Part shown: positions 37,405 to 49,500 of the stretch, one piece after another
Layout of the letters: the number at the start of each line of letters is the position of its first letter
Position numbering within the stretch: position 1 is the stretch's first letter
Position numbers and translations under genes: made by a program
The notes under the pieces: generated by a model
Databases searched by the model: none
Seen by the model: only the letters and a program-made list of their open reading frames with translations
What the model was told of the DNA's origin: nothing
Assembly: GCA_023055505.1 (NCBI GenBank)
Contig: JALIRH010000013.1
Coordinates: forward strand, 4,960,001 to 5,024,000
Length of the DNA: 64,000 bases
Direction of reading: 5' to 3'
Source: Callipepla californica brunnescens
Taxonomy: Eukaryota; Chordata; Aves; Galliformes; Odontophoridae

Positions 37405-39949
37405 TGTGTTTTTGAGAGGGATCAATTCTCTAATACGATTGAGTTATGCACATCTCATTTACTGGAAGAAAACATGAGAAGAGCAGCTTACTGGAAGGGA
37501 AACTTATAAGAAAGGCTAAATTGGATCTCGACTAGCTCCTGTAGCACAGCTATTCTTTATTTGGTTTTGACATTTTTTCACTTGTCTCTGGAAAAGTACA
37601 TTACTTGGGAGGAACTGCTGATGAATTTCTGACAGTATGCTGGGGTTTTGTTTTTTAAAAAAGGCACCTTGTAGCACAGTTCCCAAACTTTGCATCAAAA
37701 CCACACCACAGCTGAAATATTCCAGGAACCACGTGCAGAATTAGCCTTCCTTCATGTGCAATTCCAAACATTCTTTGGCTGTCAATACATCACAGCTCAA
37801 CAAAGGTGGCTTTGTGGGCAGTTTTTGAGAATAAAGCAAAAGGAAGCCCCAAAAAACAGTAGGAACTCTGAGAGCACAGTCCAGAAGGGCTAAGTCACAG
37901 TCTGATACAGGCCCATTCTAAAATATTCTGTAAAATAATCCACCTTTGGGTATTTCTCAACATGTGAAAGTCCACACCAGAGCACAGTCGCTTAGTGATG
38001 AGAACCACAATGCAGTGAGGTGGGCAGCAAACACCGGGTTAACTGGGATCAACACCCACAGACCCTACTTCACCTGCTTCGTAACAAAACAGATTTCAGC
38101 TTTAGGTTCAAAGTGACAGTTTCTTCACCAAGAGGGATTGTGTGTTTCTAGCCAAGGAAGAATGAAGCACTGTCCATTATGAACATGCCAGTAAGCTCTA
38201 GGAGGGAGAGAAACAACTGAGATACACAGGGAGAGCAATGAGCTCAGGCAAAGCCTGCAGCCATTTGTTTCATACAGCACACTGACAGCACATCGAGCTC
38301 CATAATTCTCATGGAATTACAACTCACAGAGATGCTGCAAAATAAGTTCTGGCAAGAATGGGTGAGAGTGACCCACACACTGTCCTCAGGTACGTGCTGT
38401 AACCTCAACCCACTCTGGGTTAAACAAGACGTATATGACACACATTTCCTAGGGTAATCATTTCAATGCTCTTCATTTACTTCACACTGACGTTGAGGTT
38501 ATAATGCAAACAGCTGCTACGAGTTCTCATGGATTCACACCTTACCTTCTCCTGCAGTAATGTCATCATCTGCCAACGTACCTGAGAGTAACACAGACGC
38601 ATGTCTAATTTCACTAACAGGATCATGGCAGGTGTCACTTTGTTTTGGAATTACAGCCGTGAGCATTTTGCTAATCATATTTGCAAAGTATAAGCACTTC
38701 CAAGGCCTAACAAGAAGAGCAGGTATCTGTGTGTTGGGAACATCTGCATGGCTGTGTGCAGGCCAGCACGCTGTGCTCATGTGTGCCACCTGGGCCTTTC
38801 CACACATGTACTTAATGATACACACCTTAGAAAAATAAGCTAAACCAAAAGCCAGTGTTGTTGATACGCTTCTGAAAGGGTTTTTTTTCCCTGCAAAAGC
38901 GTGACCATTGAAAATGGCTGCTAAAATGCTTTGGCACAGAATGCATGAAGGGCATACATTAACATACATTGATTACTTGTATTTTTAAATGTAAATGTGG
39001 TCTGCTCAGCATCTGATAGAATTATGCCTGCGGCAGTTAGCAAACATCATTGACATTCAATCCTCTGTTCTGAAGCACTGCAAAACATCTGATTCGACAG
39101 TTTTTATCAGGATAATATTCATCGTGCAAAGAGGCAACCACTCAGAAACACAGCTGCTCCTCAGGTTTGGGGGTTTCGGACACAAGTTCCTCAGGTGCTG
39201 ATGTCTGGTTGATGTCTTTACCAGACATGATGGAGTTCCTGTGACAAGCACTGATAGCCCATACACAGCTGCATGCCTCCAGCCCTATCCTCTCCCAAAC
39301 ATGGCAATTCAGGTTCAACTCAGCAGCACTCCCACCCCAGCAGCCAGTCCTCCCTCTCCTCTGAGAGGAAGGTCACAGGCCAGAACACACCTTCTAAAAG
39401 CATCTTAAGGGAACTGCCAGACACATGGCACAAGTGGGGAAGCCCACTCTAAACATCAAGGGCACTAATACGGTCAGTAGGTTACCTGTTAAAATTCAGC
39501 GGCTTCCATCAGTGCCCCAGGGCTGGTCAGCAGCAATCAAGCAGTTAACAGTACCACAGCCAGCATGGGGATGCCCGAATTCTCACACACACATTGGTAA
39601 ATCCACAACTTTCTCCTTGTCCTGATAGGAGACTCACAGTTTCAACCCCCCAGTCAGCGCCCAGACATCTCTCTATCAATCAGTAACCCAGCGCTCTTTT
39701 GACATTCTTTTGAATCCACATACTTAATTAAGATATATATGCACTGCAAAATCTATACAGATAAAGCCCGGATTACAAAATCCTTTCCTTGCCCAGCTTG
39801 AATAACAGTGCAATACATGAAGATCCAGCCAAAGAAAGCTGCTCTGATTCTTGTGTATTTATTTGGCTTGAAGCCTGCCATCAAAGAAAAGACTGTCGTT
39901 ACTTGAGCACCAGGCCTTAAGTGATAGATTTCCAAGTGCATCATTTTTA
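37405..39949. other. Noncoding DNA, nothing recognised
   Basis: Open frames of 92 and 144 codons overlap on opposite strands at 38535-38969, the mark of chance openness rather than a gene. No known repeat found. Confidence 0.5.
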
Positions 39950-40560
39950 GAGACATTAGAGGTTATCAGGCCTATATGGTTGCTAAGATACCATGAATCA
40001 TGAAGGAAAATATAAGATAATGGTAGGCAGACACTGCAATGTTTATCAGAGTATTTTCTCTGCATCTTTCTTAATAGCATCACGATTAGGATCATTTTCA
40101 ATAGTTCCCATCAATTTTCCAGCTAGGTGAAAGAATGCAACTGCATTAAGTTGGCAAACACTGTTTATAATTCATATTTTGCCAAGTGTAAATGAATTTG
40201 TGGAAGTCAGGATTTGTAATTGCTACAGCAGAACTTATTAATAAGTAAGAAGGTGTGTCAGTGCACAGGTTTCTCTCCTGGCTATTAAATACCATCTTCA
40301 GACCTGGAATGAAATCATCCTTCAATGATTTCAAGTATATTCTGCGATAACACAGACTGTGCTTTCAAAGAGTTTTTAAATTAAATTTGTAGCTGAGGTA
40401 ATTGCTGCTGCAAAATTATGCAATCGAAGTAAAGCTTTATGCTGCAGCTTTCTTGATATTATAATTTAACTGCCTCTTTTCTAAATCATAAAAGTGTGAG
40501 ATACCAGATTAGTGCAAAGCATTAGGTTATTACTGAATTATTTCATCTTTTATCTCTGAG
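39950..40560. promoter_or_regulatory. Candidate conserved noncoding element
   Basis: A 600-base AT-rich, transposon-free stretch with balanced, non-repetitive sequence. Motif-dense parts include 'gcaaaattatgcaatcg', 'cttgatattataatttaac', 'aaatgaatttgtggaag' and 'cttattaataagtaag'. Long single-copy AT-rich blocks of this kind often prove to be vertebrate conserved noncoding elements, but I cannot measure conservation here. Confidence 0.28.
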
Positions 40561-40827
40561 ACTAGATAGCGAGAAGCAAAGGGACAAATCTACAGCCCAG
40601 CCTCAGTGCTGCATGCCAGCTCCCCAGAAAGTCTTCTCTGGGTTCACCCTTCCCCTGCTGCAAAAAGGTAACGTCCAAGATTGTGAAAGGAGTGCCAATC
40701 AGCCCCTTTCTCTGACTTGTATCCCCACAGCTAGAAAGAATATTTCTCCAAATGAAATTCTTCTCAACCGAATCCACTCTGAAACGCAGCATCGTAACAC
40801 CATTTTGAATAATGTAGATTCTTCTGT
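40561..40827. other. Noncoding DNA, nothing recognised
   Basis: Short spacer with overlapping chance frames on both strands. Confidence 0.5.
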
Positions 40828-40868
40828 TTAATAAATAAATAAAATAGCAGGGAATAAATAAATAAAAG
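40828..40868. repeat. (AAAT)n imperfect microsatellite
   Basis: Two AAAT runs (aataaataaataaaat and ggaataaataaataaaagg) separated by agcaggg. Confidence 0.93.
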
Positions 40869-41815
40869 GGAAAACTGCTATTTTTGCCTCAAAGCACCTT
40901 GCTTGGTGCAGTATTCCTCAGCCAGAAGTCCTATCTCTTGTGCACACATGATCATCTTGTCTACTTTCAGATGAGGTCTTACACTGGAAAGGAAGAGCAG
41001 GAGTTACATTACTGTAGCATGATCCTATCACTGTATTCCATCTGCCTGGTATTAGGAGTGGGTCACATAGTTCAAGTAAGACTAAAACTAGGACAGATGG
41101 ACTTCCCTCATCCAGGCTTTCAAATAAAGCACCTTTGCATTTTGCACTGGAGGCATTTTAACGTCACTTGCTAACTACCTTTCTGGAAACAAAGCAGGAT
41201 AGGGGGAAGGTGAGGGAGGAGGCTGAAGGAACACAGAAGGAGGCACGAAGCAGTCTAGGAGATCACTGACAATATGCTACAGCAATTAACCTGCAGCTGC
41301 CATGAGATTTAAACTGGATCTCCCACAAAACCTGACCAGTGACACGTTCCTGGAACTATCCCCTCTGTGTCAAGTATATATTTGTTGTTTAGCTTGCAGT
41401 TCTTTCTCAAAGCAAGGTTCCCCTGTCCTTGAAAAGGACCATGAACACCGCCTCATAACCCAACACTTTCAAGAACACTGGACATTTTTACATTCCTTTA
41501 ACAAACATCAGTAGAACAGCCTGAGAGAGATCTGCTCACAGCAAATAAAACGGACGGTAATATTTCTAATTTTCCTGGCACCTGCAAAGGTAAATACACA
41601 TTGATGTTTGAGGACTGTAACTTTTTAAAAGTAAATGAGCCTTGAAGATTATCTGTCAGCTAAAATGGACCCTAGGGCTTGCATTGCAATGTTTCTTTTT
41701 TAAAGAATGTTTGTTTTAACATTACTGTTGTGACCAGTAGAAGAAAAATGTAGAGCCATCATAAAAGATGTGAGTAGATACCCAGTTGTTAGAGCTGGTT
41801 CAGGAACAATCATAG
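40869..41815. other. Noncoding DNA, nothing recognised
   Basis: No known repeat or gene. Plus-strand frames of 96 and 70 codons have no domain and no splice context I can defend. Confidence 0.5.
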
Positions 41816-41876
41816 GAGTGATGGACTGTGCGACCCAGGAGAGGTTCCTTCCAACCCTAATGATTCTCAGAATTGA
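41816..41876 (+). mobile_element. Short, diverged CR1 3' end
   Basis: 'gatggactgtgcgaccc', 'gaggttccttccaaccctaa' and 'tgattctcagaattga' follow the CR1 sense ending ('..ttccaaccctaatgattctatgattct'). Only about 60 bases are recognisable, so the start is uncertain. Confidence 0.65.
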
Positions 41877-43055
41877 TTTTCTTTTGCAACTCACTTTCAG
41901 TTAGTGCTTTAGAAAAAAAAATAAAAAGGGTTAGATCAATGCTAGCTTCAATGACACAGTCATTCCAGCTCCCACAGCATTTTCTTACCATGGCAATCTC
42001 TTTATTTTCTTACTTGTATGAAGACCATTCTCTACTTCTCTCTTCCTGGTTGTGCATAAATATAAGGGGTCGAAGTCCTAGTTTACTGACTCCAGGGCTG
42101 AATGCAACATTAATACAAATTAGTTAGCACTCAGAAAGTGAGCGTATAGTTATTCTGCCCACAGTTCAAGAGAAGTGATCTCTGCATTCGTTATCACGCT
42201 TGCTAAATAGACTCCTCTAGCCAGAAGCTAGAATAGAACTGCACATACAAGAAATGTTTCTCTCTCAAGAAACATGCATCCTGTATCAACACAGTTCTGT
42301 ACAAACTGGTATTTCCACTGCTGAACGTTGGTGGACTGTTAAGGGCAAATTTCCTTGTTTTCAGTCTGCAATCTGAAGGGAGGAGAGCACTATTATTCCC
42401 TTGCTTCCTTCCCTTTTCAGCCCACTGACATAACAGCCTAGACCTAAACAAGAAACCTAAACTGTCTCTCCTATGTCTTTCTAATGATTTGCTATTTCCA
42501 CCTGGCTTTTCTATACCTTCTGCCTCTCCCTTTCATATCCCATGACACGACTGACAAAAGGAAGTCAGAACCATCAGGCTGCATCCGTGGCAGAACGTTC
42601 TTTCACGCTGCAAATCAAGCTATGACCTGAGCCTGCTGCTGCTGAAACATTCACTATTCAGCAAGGGTCACCACATTCTGAAATACCACCTACCACCTAT
42701 CATCAGATGCCCACGGCAGGAAGATACGCTGACCCAACTGACACTCTGCAGATCTCTGCATCCTCGGTGTGGTGTGTTACCACTTACCACACTCTCAGAT
42801 GAATAAATAACCACACCAGTGCCCAGCATGCAAGAGTTTTGCTCTACATGCTTTCCCAACTTGCAGCTTCACTCACCATCTGAAACCATCTGCTTGCTAC
42901 ATCTGTGACAACCAGGTGAATATTTTTCTGCACACTGCACATGTATGGATGCCTGTCAAAACTGTTACACTATGGCTGGAGAACAGTAATGAGTAACTGG
43001 AAAAAAATAAACTGAGCCGATGACTCTGAGGTCATCTCCATCCCCTGCGTCATGA
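41877..43055. other. Noncoding DNA, nothing recognised
   Basis: No gene or repeat recognised between two short CR1 ends. Pyrimidine-rich stretches near 42470-42540. Confidence 0.5.
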
Positions 43056-43121
43056 AGGTTTGATGGTTGGACTAGATGACCTTAAAGGTCACTGCCAAAC
43101 TTAAAGATTCTGCAACTCTAA
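43056..43121 (+). mobile_element. Short CR1 3' end
   Basis: 'tgatggttggactagatgac', 'cttaaaggtcactgccaaac' and 'ttaaagattctgcaactcta' fit the sense CR1 end ('ggttggactagatgaccttaaaggtc..ccaacctaa..gattctatgattcta'), with ccaaac replacing ccaacc. It is very short and lacks any coding sequence. Confidence 0.83.
43077..43091. promoter_or_regulatory. Everted AGGTCA half-sites within a CR1 end
   Basis: tgaccttaaaggtca is a perfect inverted repeat. It presents two AGGTCA-type nuclear receptor half-sites back to back with three bases between. It comes from the CR1 sequence itself. Binding is conjecture. Confidence 0.3.
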
Positions 43122-43316
43122 GGTTTGGGATGAGAAGCAGAGACTAGCACCTGAAAAGACTACAATGAATACAGAATGGTTTATGGGCAGCCCAAGATCT
43201 CCCTCTCAAGACAGCTGCTCAAAAATGAACTGCAGAGCAGGAAGCCCAGGCATTTCTGGAGGAGTCAAGCTGGTTGACAGCATAAAGAAATCTGCTTAAA
43301 AGCAATCACAAAAATT
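43122..43316. other. Short noncoding spacer
   Basis: Nothing recognised between the CR1 end and the AAAT tract. Confidence 0.5.
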
Positions 43317-43337
43317 AAAATAAATAAATAAATAAAT
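43317..43337. repeat. (AAAT)n microsatellite
   Basis: About five AAAT units, the third such tract in the window. Confidence 0.95.
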
Positions 43338-46300
43338 GGCTTTAGCATGTCACGTGGTGGATTCCCCAGGTTGCCTTCCAGAGCCCCTGATACTAAACAC
43401 AGCCTTCTTTTACCTCGTTTTAGAAGAGATGAAACAGCAATATGGAAAAGGAGAACCAGAAGGATGCCCAACAAGACTCAGCGTTGAACGCTGAAATGAA
43501 CCACACTTTGGCCTTCCCACAGTATTGCCTATTGCTCATGAGGTATGAGGGGTTGGGGCAGACAGGATGCTCAGAAGCAGTGGGACCTGAAGTGGGCAGA
43601 GGGGCATGAACTCACTACCCCAGTTTTCCTCACCAAACAGCAGGCAGCTGCTGCTAGAGTCACATTTTATGCAGCATAGCAGCACTTTAAAGTCGTAGAC
43701 AGTCAGGACCCACACAGAAGCAGCAGTCATTACAAAATGAGAGTACAAATGCACCCACCTTGACAGATTCATCCCCAGGAATGGGGTCCTGCTGCTTCAT
43801 TTGCCCTACATACTTTGTACCTTATTGCAGACAACGCTTCAGTTTGAAAACCTGAGCAGACCTCTCCCTGGCAAGCCCTGTGGAAATCTCCCTCAGGCAG
43901 TGTTAGCAGCAGTCAGTATCCTCTAGTACTCACCATATATCTTATTTTTGCATTTCTCACCTTAACAGCTCTCCATCCCAATGAGAGTGCAGAAGCAAGC
44001 TATCCAGACAGAAACAGGCATGTCTGCACAGCGGCAAGGCTGGCTGTGATTCTGTAACAGGTTTATATAGCTGTCTATATTAAATGTTAGTATTAAGTTT
44101 TGCCTTGGCTTCCCACGTGCTAAGACATCCCTTCAGCTCTGCAGGACAAACCCTAGCTCTGATCCAGCCTCTGCCTCGTGGCAGCAGTGCTCACACCCTT
44201 CCTGCACGGCTTGGACAGCCCAGGAGCCAGGATGTCTTTGTGGTGGTGTTCTTTGCTGTTTAAGTGCTGATGCTAAGAATCAGCACGAAAGAGTTGCTTG
44301 CTCTAATTCATCTATCTCCATAGAGTTCTCACAAGTTCCTGCACTCACAGCATACTATCTTATATTTTTAAGACAGAATTTCATTCACTTTGTGCCAATT
44401 CAATCCAATTAGTTTATACTGCAGAATTAAGACTAAGACTTGCAGTATTTTGCTTTTCACATGCCATCTTTCCATTCAGCCTTTCAGAACTGTCATCAAT
44501 AAACATTTTAACCAGATCAAATTTACCTCATTGTAAGGCAGTGACATAATCCAGGCTTTAGGCATTGTTCAACATCCAAGAAAAGTCCGTGGCTTTTGTA
44601 ATTTCTTTTCTACTGCGCTTCTTTCCTTATCGCACACACACCCAGAACCTTTCTGGCTTGCTTTTGTTTTTCTGCTTGTTTCTTTTAAATTCCAGGAATT
44701 CTCTTTTCCTCTGTCCTCCCATACCTCCTGCCACTCTGGGTTTTCATCAAGTCATCAGGTGGAAATACATGTGATACAATTTAAGGGGGTGACCTGCTCT
44801 GTCCTTAATTTATTTTATCCCAGTCTTACCGTTCATATTGCTTTTGCTGCTTTCCAGACAGGCAATTTCTGGTTGATAAATGCATGGAAGAGGCACATAT
44901 CCAAAAAGTGTTGTCACTTCACATAGCCCAGTGTTTGGCATGGTCTCACAGAAGTGCTGGTGGCCTTGAATGGGAATTCAGGATTAATACCTGCAAGTCC
45001 CAGAGACTGCTGTCTACAGTTTCCTTAGTTTACAAAAACCCACTGCTTCATTGACATTGAAGTCTTATACAGTTATGGGTAAATAGCATGTAACAGCCTG
45101 TCCATTGTTACCATACTTCTTGCAAATCCATTACGAAATTCATTTATTCTACTATCCCCAATGATCCCACTTTTCATTTCACTGTTATAGTCTAACCTTC
45201 ACCTTGACTGCTCTGTTGCTTTTCATTCTCCTGAAGAAAGTATATTTATTTCAATACTTGATCTCGAGCATTTTAGCTAACAATATCTATAACATCCCTT
45301 CAAATACCTGTTACTGCTCCAGTAGAGTTTCTTCTATTGCTTCAGGCAGCGTAGCGATATTTCGTTTTCCCTTGAAGAAATGCGAGCTATTTTGGACAGT
45401 TTTCTGGGTTATATCAGAAGGTGCAATAGGTGTGTGCACATTGCTCCTGGTACCACAGAAGTGCTCAGGAAACACTGTGTAAACAGACCCCTTTTTCACT
45501 GCAGATCACATCTGGGATATATCTCCAGCAGTAGCGTTGCTGCCACAGATAAGTTAAAACTGCTTAAATACTTGGACAATAATAGAGAAATGGGCAGAAG
45601 TGCTAAATATTTCAACATTTTCAAAACCAAACTTTCCTGGTACTGTTTTTCAAAACTGCTATTTCTCCTGGGGTGGGGGAGGGGGGAAGGAAGAAGAGAT
45701 CTGAACTTTCTACTGAAATAAAGGGGAAAACAGTAAGAAAAGAGTTATATGACACTATATAGAGAAGCTGCAGTCCTGAACAAAATGAGAAGAGGCAATA
45801 CTCTGATATGAGGCAAGAAATTCAGTATTTCTACTCTCCTGTTACTGAGAATTTATCACCCAAGAAAATTAAAGGATTTTTAGAATTATGCACTTCTCCT
45901 AATGCCCTGAGAAGAAGATCTTACTGTGGACAATGTGCTCAAAATTCAGCCCGTAGAACATTGCACCTCCCAAGGGAGGAAAATTTGCCCTTGCAAGATT
46001 TCTCATTGCTCTTGACACAAGAGCTGATTGATGTACTGTTTGCATCTCTCACTCAAAATCAATGTTATTAGACAGAGGAGCTATATTCTGGTGTTTCATG
46101 TACACTAGTTCTCAAACAATATACAATGAGAAGCTGTAGTTGACCCTTTCACATTCTGTATCTGACAAAACCACGTTCCCATTCTCCAATTTACAGGAAC
46201 ACTAAACCATAAGAAATACTTTCAAATGCTAAGTTACTGAATGCAGTGGCCTTCTCATCACACTCACAAAATATCATATACACAGAGCTCTCCATGTTCT

Positions 46301-46573
46301 GCTCCACATAGGCTTTTTTTTATTATAGCCTTTAACTATCAGATAAATGCTAAGTAGTTCTTTCCTTACAGAGATAAGAAATAATATAACTCAGTCTTTT
46401 TCAATCCACGGCTCAAATATCACACACGTTGTCAGGTTAACTGTGTTCTCTGCTCAGACACAATTTCATTTACCAGGAAGACCTTACTGAGTCAACAACA
46501 CTGAATAGTTTTTACATCTGCACTGTAACATGTAGGTGAACGAACTGATGCATTAATTTCAGTCATTTCAGTC
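43338..46573. other. Noncoding DNA, nothing recognised
   Basis: It contains a G-rich patch at about 45670-45690 (three G runs of 4, 5 and 6, short of a four-run quadruplex motif). Frames of 113 and 87 codons at 45380-45721 and 45808-46071 have no recognisable domain. No transposon found. Confidence 0.5.
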
Positions 46574-46596
46574 TTTTTTTTTTTTTTTTTTTTTTT
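46574..46596. repeat. T23 homopolymer
   Basis: Twenty-three T residues. It could be the A-tail of a minus-strand retroposon. The 150 bases to its right show no known SINE or gene and no AATAAA on the minus strand near the tract. Confidence 0.95.
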
Positions 46597-49500
46597 GATA
46601 CGCACAACTTAAAGATGTGGTGAAACTGCACAAAGCTATGTTTCAAATACAGGTTTCTACTGGCAATATCAAACCAGCAGTACCAGTCTGCAACAACACA
46701 CTAGGGCTCTTTGTAGAGAGGTCTGTGAGGTTCACTGGTTGCCTCAGAGGATGCTCCAAATTCGTGCCCTGGGAGCAAGGATGCTGGGGTTGCTGCCACA
46801 CCCATCCAAGTTCTAGGGCACATTTTCATCGACAGGGACATTGAACTGGACAACCTAACTGAAACGTTACATGTGCTCCAAATGCCTTTTCAAAGGCGCA
46901 TTGCATCACAAATTTGGTAGACTCAAGACTTGTTGTCTGCATCCAAAGCTTCCACTAATCAAATACTTCTGAGACAGGCTTAGAAAAGAAATGAAAATAC
47001 ATTGTGCAGAACAGAAGGTAGAAACACAGAGAAAACTGATTTCACAACATATTTTAATGTTTTGTGTCATCAGAGGCCAAGAAGAAACATGAAATTTGGT
47101 AACCTAGTGAGAAACAGAACATTTAGGCTCCCATTAAACTAAAAAGAGAAATACAAATCTGTCTTAGAACTGTCATCTAACAGCATAATACTGTTTTTAT
47201 CATGTATGCCAAATGCAATTAACATCAAATTGGAATGATCTACTGAAAAAGCTTAAATAATAGGACACCATTCTCCGTAATGGGAAGTCCCACAACACAC
47301 TCCCCCACACAGAAACAGCAAATTAAAAAGCTCTAATAGCAGTACTTCTGTTGGCTTCACACATTATCATCACTCACTGATTGCCATGATACACGTTTAA
47401 TTACGAGGACAATGATCTGACCAAGGAAGTTTCCACATCTATAATAGTGCAGGCTTCTAACCATGTCCTCTAGTGTGAAATATCATCAAATAACTAAGAG
47501 CCACCTTCAGGAAACAACATCATTCCCTGTGCCAGAAGCACTCAGTGCCTGCTGAAAGTCTTTCATTGACTCTCTCCACTTCAGAGTGACACAGTCCTCC
47601 AAAATATCTCCTTACTAGAACAGTGAGAAATGGGGTTTTCATTCCCACTCTCTCTTTCCACTTGTCATTTTCATTGGTTCAAATTCATATTAATATAGCT
47701 AATATTGGACTCTAGCAGTAAGGCCTTTTTTTTCTCTGTTTCTTTACAGACTCTTAATTGGTTTTGTCTGTTATGAGTTATGGGTTCAACACAGAATATC
47801 TTGAATTTAAGTGGATAGACTTTTCCTGTCTCAAACAGATTAAGTCTTCTACCTGTAAGGGAACAGAGCCGAGTCTTTTGTCATCAACTTACATTTAAAT
47901 TTCTACCCTTGTGCATATCACAGTAGCTATACCCAGAAATTCAGTGAGTTTTACAGTCATTGCTAAGGAGCAGAAGTGGCTTCACCAGGTTTTCCTCCTT
48001 TTTTCCTTCCTCTCATACATTTCAGGATATGGAAAGAGATTAAATGCAGGAGCAAAAGAAGCAGTCCACACAGTCACCAGACAGGGAACCAGTCACAAAA
48101 CTTGTGAGGTCCCTGCAGTCACCCTAGCAGGCAGAGCCATAATCACAAGCACATAGCTAACACAGCAGAAGCCTTCTTACTGCAGCCACCACAAGAGCTC
48201 CACCTCAGCTTAGCCCACCTACCCTGGAAAACCTCAGCCCTGGCAATTCTGGTTATCTCCAGAGCAGAAATAACTGACACAGAGAAATGAAGAGACTCGA
48301 GGGGAATCCTTGGCCTGGATCTGCATGGAATGGGAACAGCAATGAGACATCACAGCCTTAAAAGCAGAGAGCCATGGAATGGAAATGGGGGAAGGAGAGC
48401 ATGGAGAGCTGTGCTTCTCTGCTGCCAGGGCAGAGGGCACAAGAGGAAATTTCAAAACTCCTCTGGATAATAGAGGAGGATAAAGCTGCACGGCCTGGGT
48501 GCACTGCTTGCAGCCAGCTCAGCCTCTAGAATTGCAAGGGAGGTGAGCTGCCAGTTTAAGATCTTTTTAGGCTTAAGCACTTCAGGGCAATAATTCATCC
48601 TTCTGCTCCATGCTTTTCTCAGCACAATGGAGACAACTGCCCTTGTGCCTCTGGACAATGTAAAGAACAGGGGCAGCACCTAGCACAAACACAGTGGCTG
48701 AATTCATTGCAAAAAGAGCCCAAACCCCATTGTCAGTGTATTTTTCCCCTTCTCACTCAATGGCTAATGTTTACCATCCAGGGCATTTGAGGTTTGGGTT
48801 TTGCATTGACTTCTCCAGGACTGATGGCAGGCTTGAAGCTAAACACACGTTCAGATGCTCTGGCACAGCAGCGACAATAAGCCCAGCACAGCAGAGGATT
48901 AAATCTCAACCACAGTCACTGTTAGGGTATTGAACTGCAGCCTTCGCGTTGCTTTATTGCTAATTTCTGCACATATGTCTGTGATCAGTTGCAGGGCTCT
49001 GGCATATGGTGAGTGCACCTGCTAAGTTAGCCAGGGCCATTGCCTTAGACAACAAGGAGTACTTCTGGCAGGATCTGCCAGGGTTAAAATAAGGGATTAT
49101 GAAGGCTCTCGTGCTGTACTGCTTTACATTCCCCAAACAAACACAGCACCATGGCACTGTAATAATGGCAAATAAACAGTCTGAGAAGTTTTATAAGCAT
49201 GCTACAAAACAGATTCATCACTCTCGCACATAACCAAATTTATTATTAAGTATCCATGACTCAAATTGGTAAAGTATATTACTGGGTTTTTTGGTGCCTG
49301 TTTGCCTGAGTAGGGGTGGAATACTAACACGCTGCTTATCCACCCAACTCACATTTTCATCTATAAAGTTATATATATAGAATAAGAAACTGGCAGCCGT
49401 ATCTGCAAGAGGGAACCATAAACTCCAACTAGTCTTTATTACAGAGCTCGTCAATAGCATTCACACTGTTCCTTTAGCAGCAAAATCCCTGAGACATATT

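Noticed and set aside
41889..41910. Possible third copy of the unnamed hairpin repeat (tttcagttagtgcttta)
   Set aside because: Only about 11 bases match without the following cttaggagaac and ccattccc blocks; compatible with chance.
45670..45690. G-quadruplex candidate
   Set aside because: Only three G runs of three or more; the fourth is GG, so the standard motif is not met.
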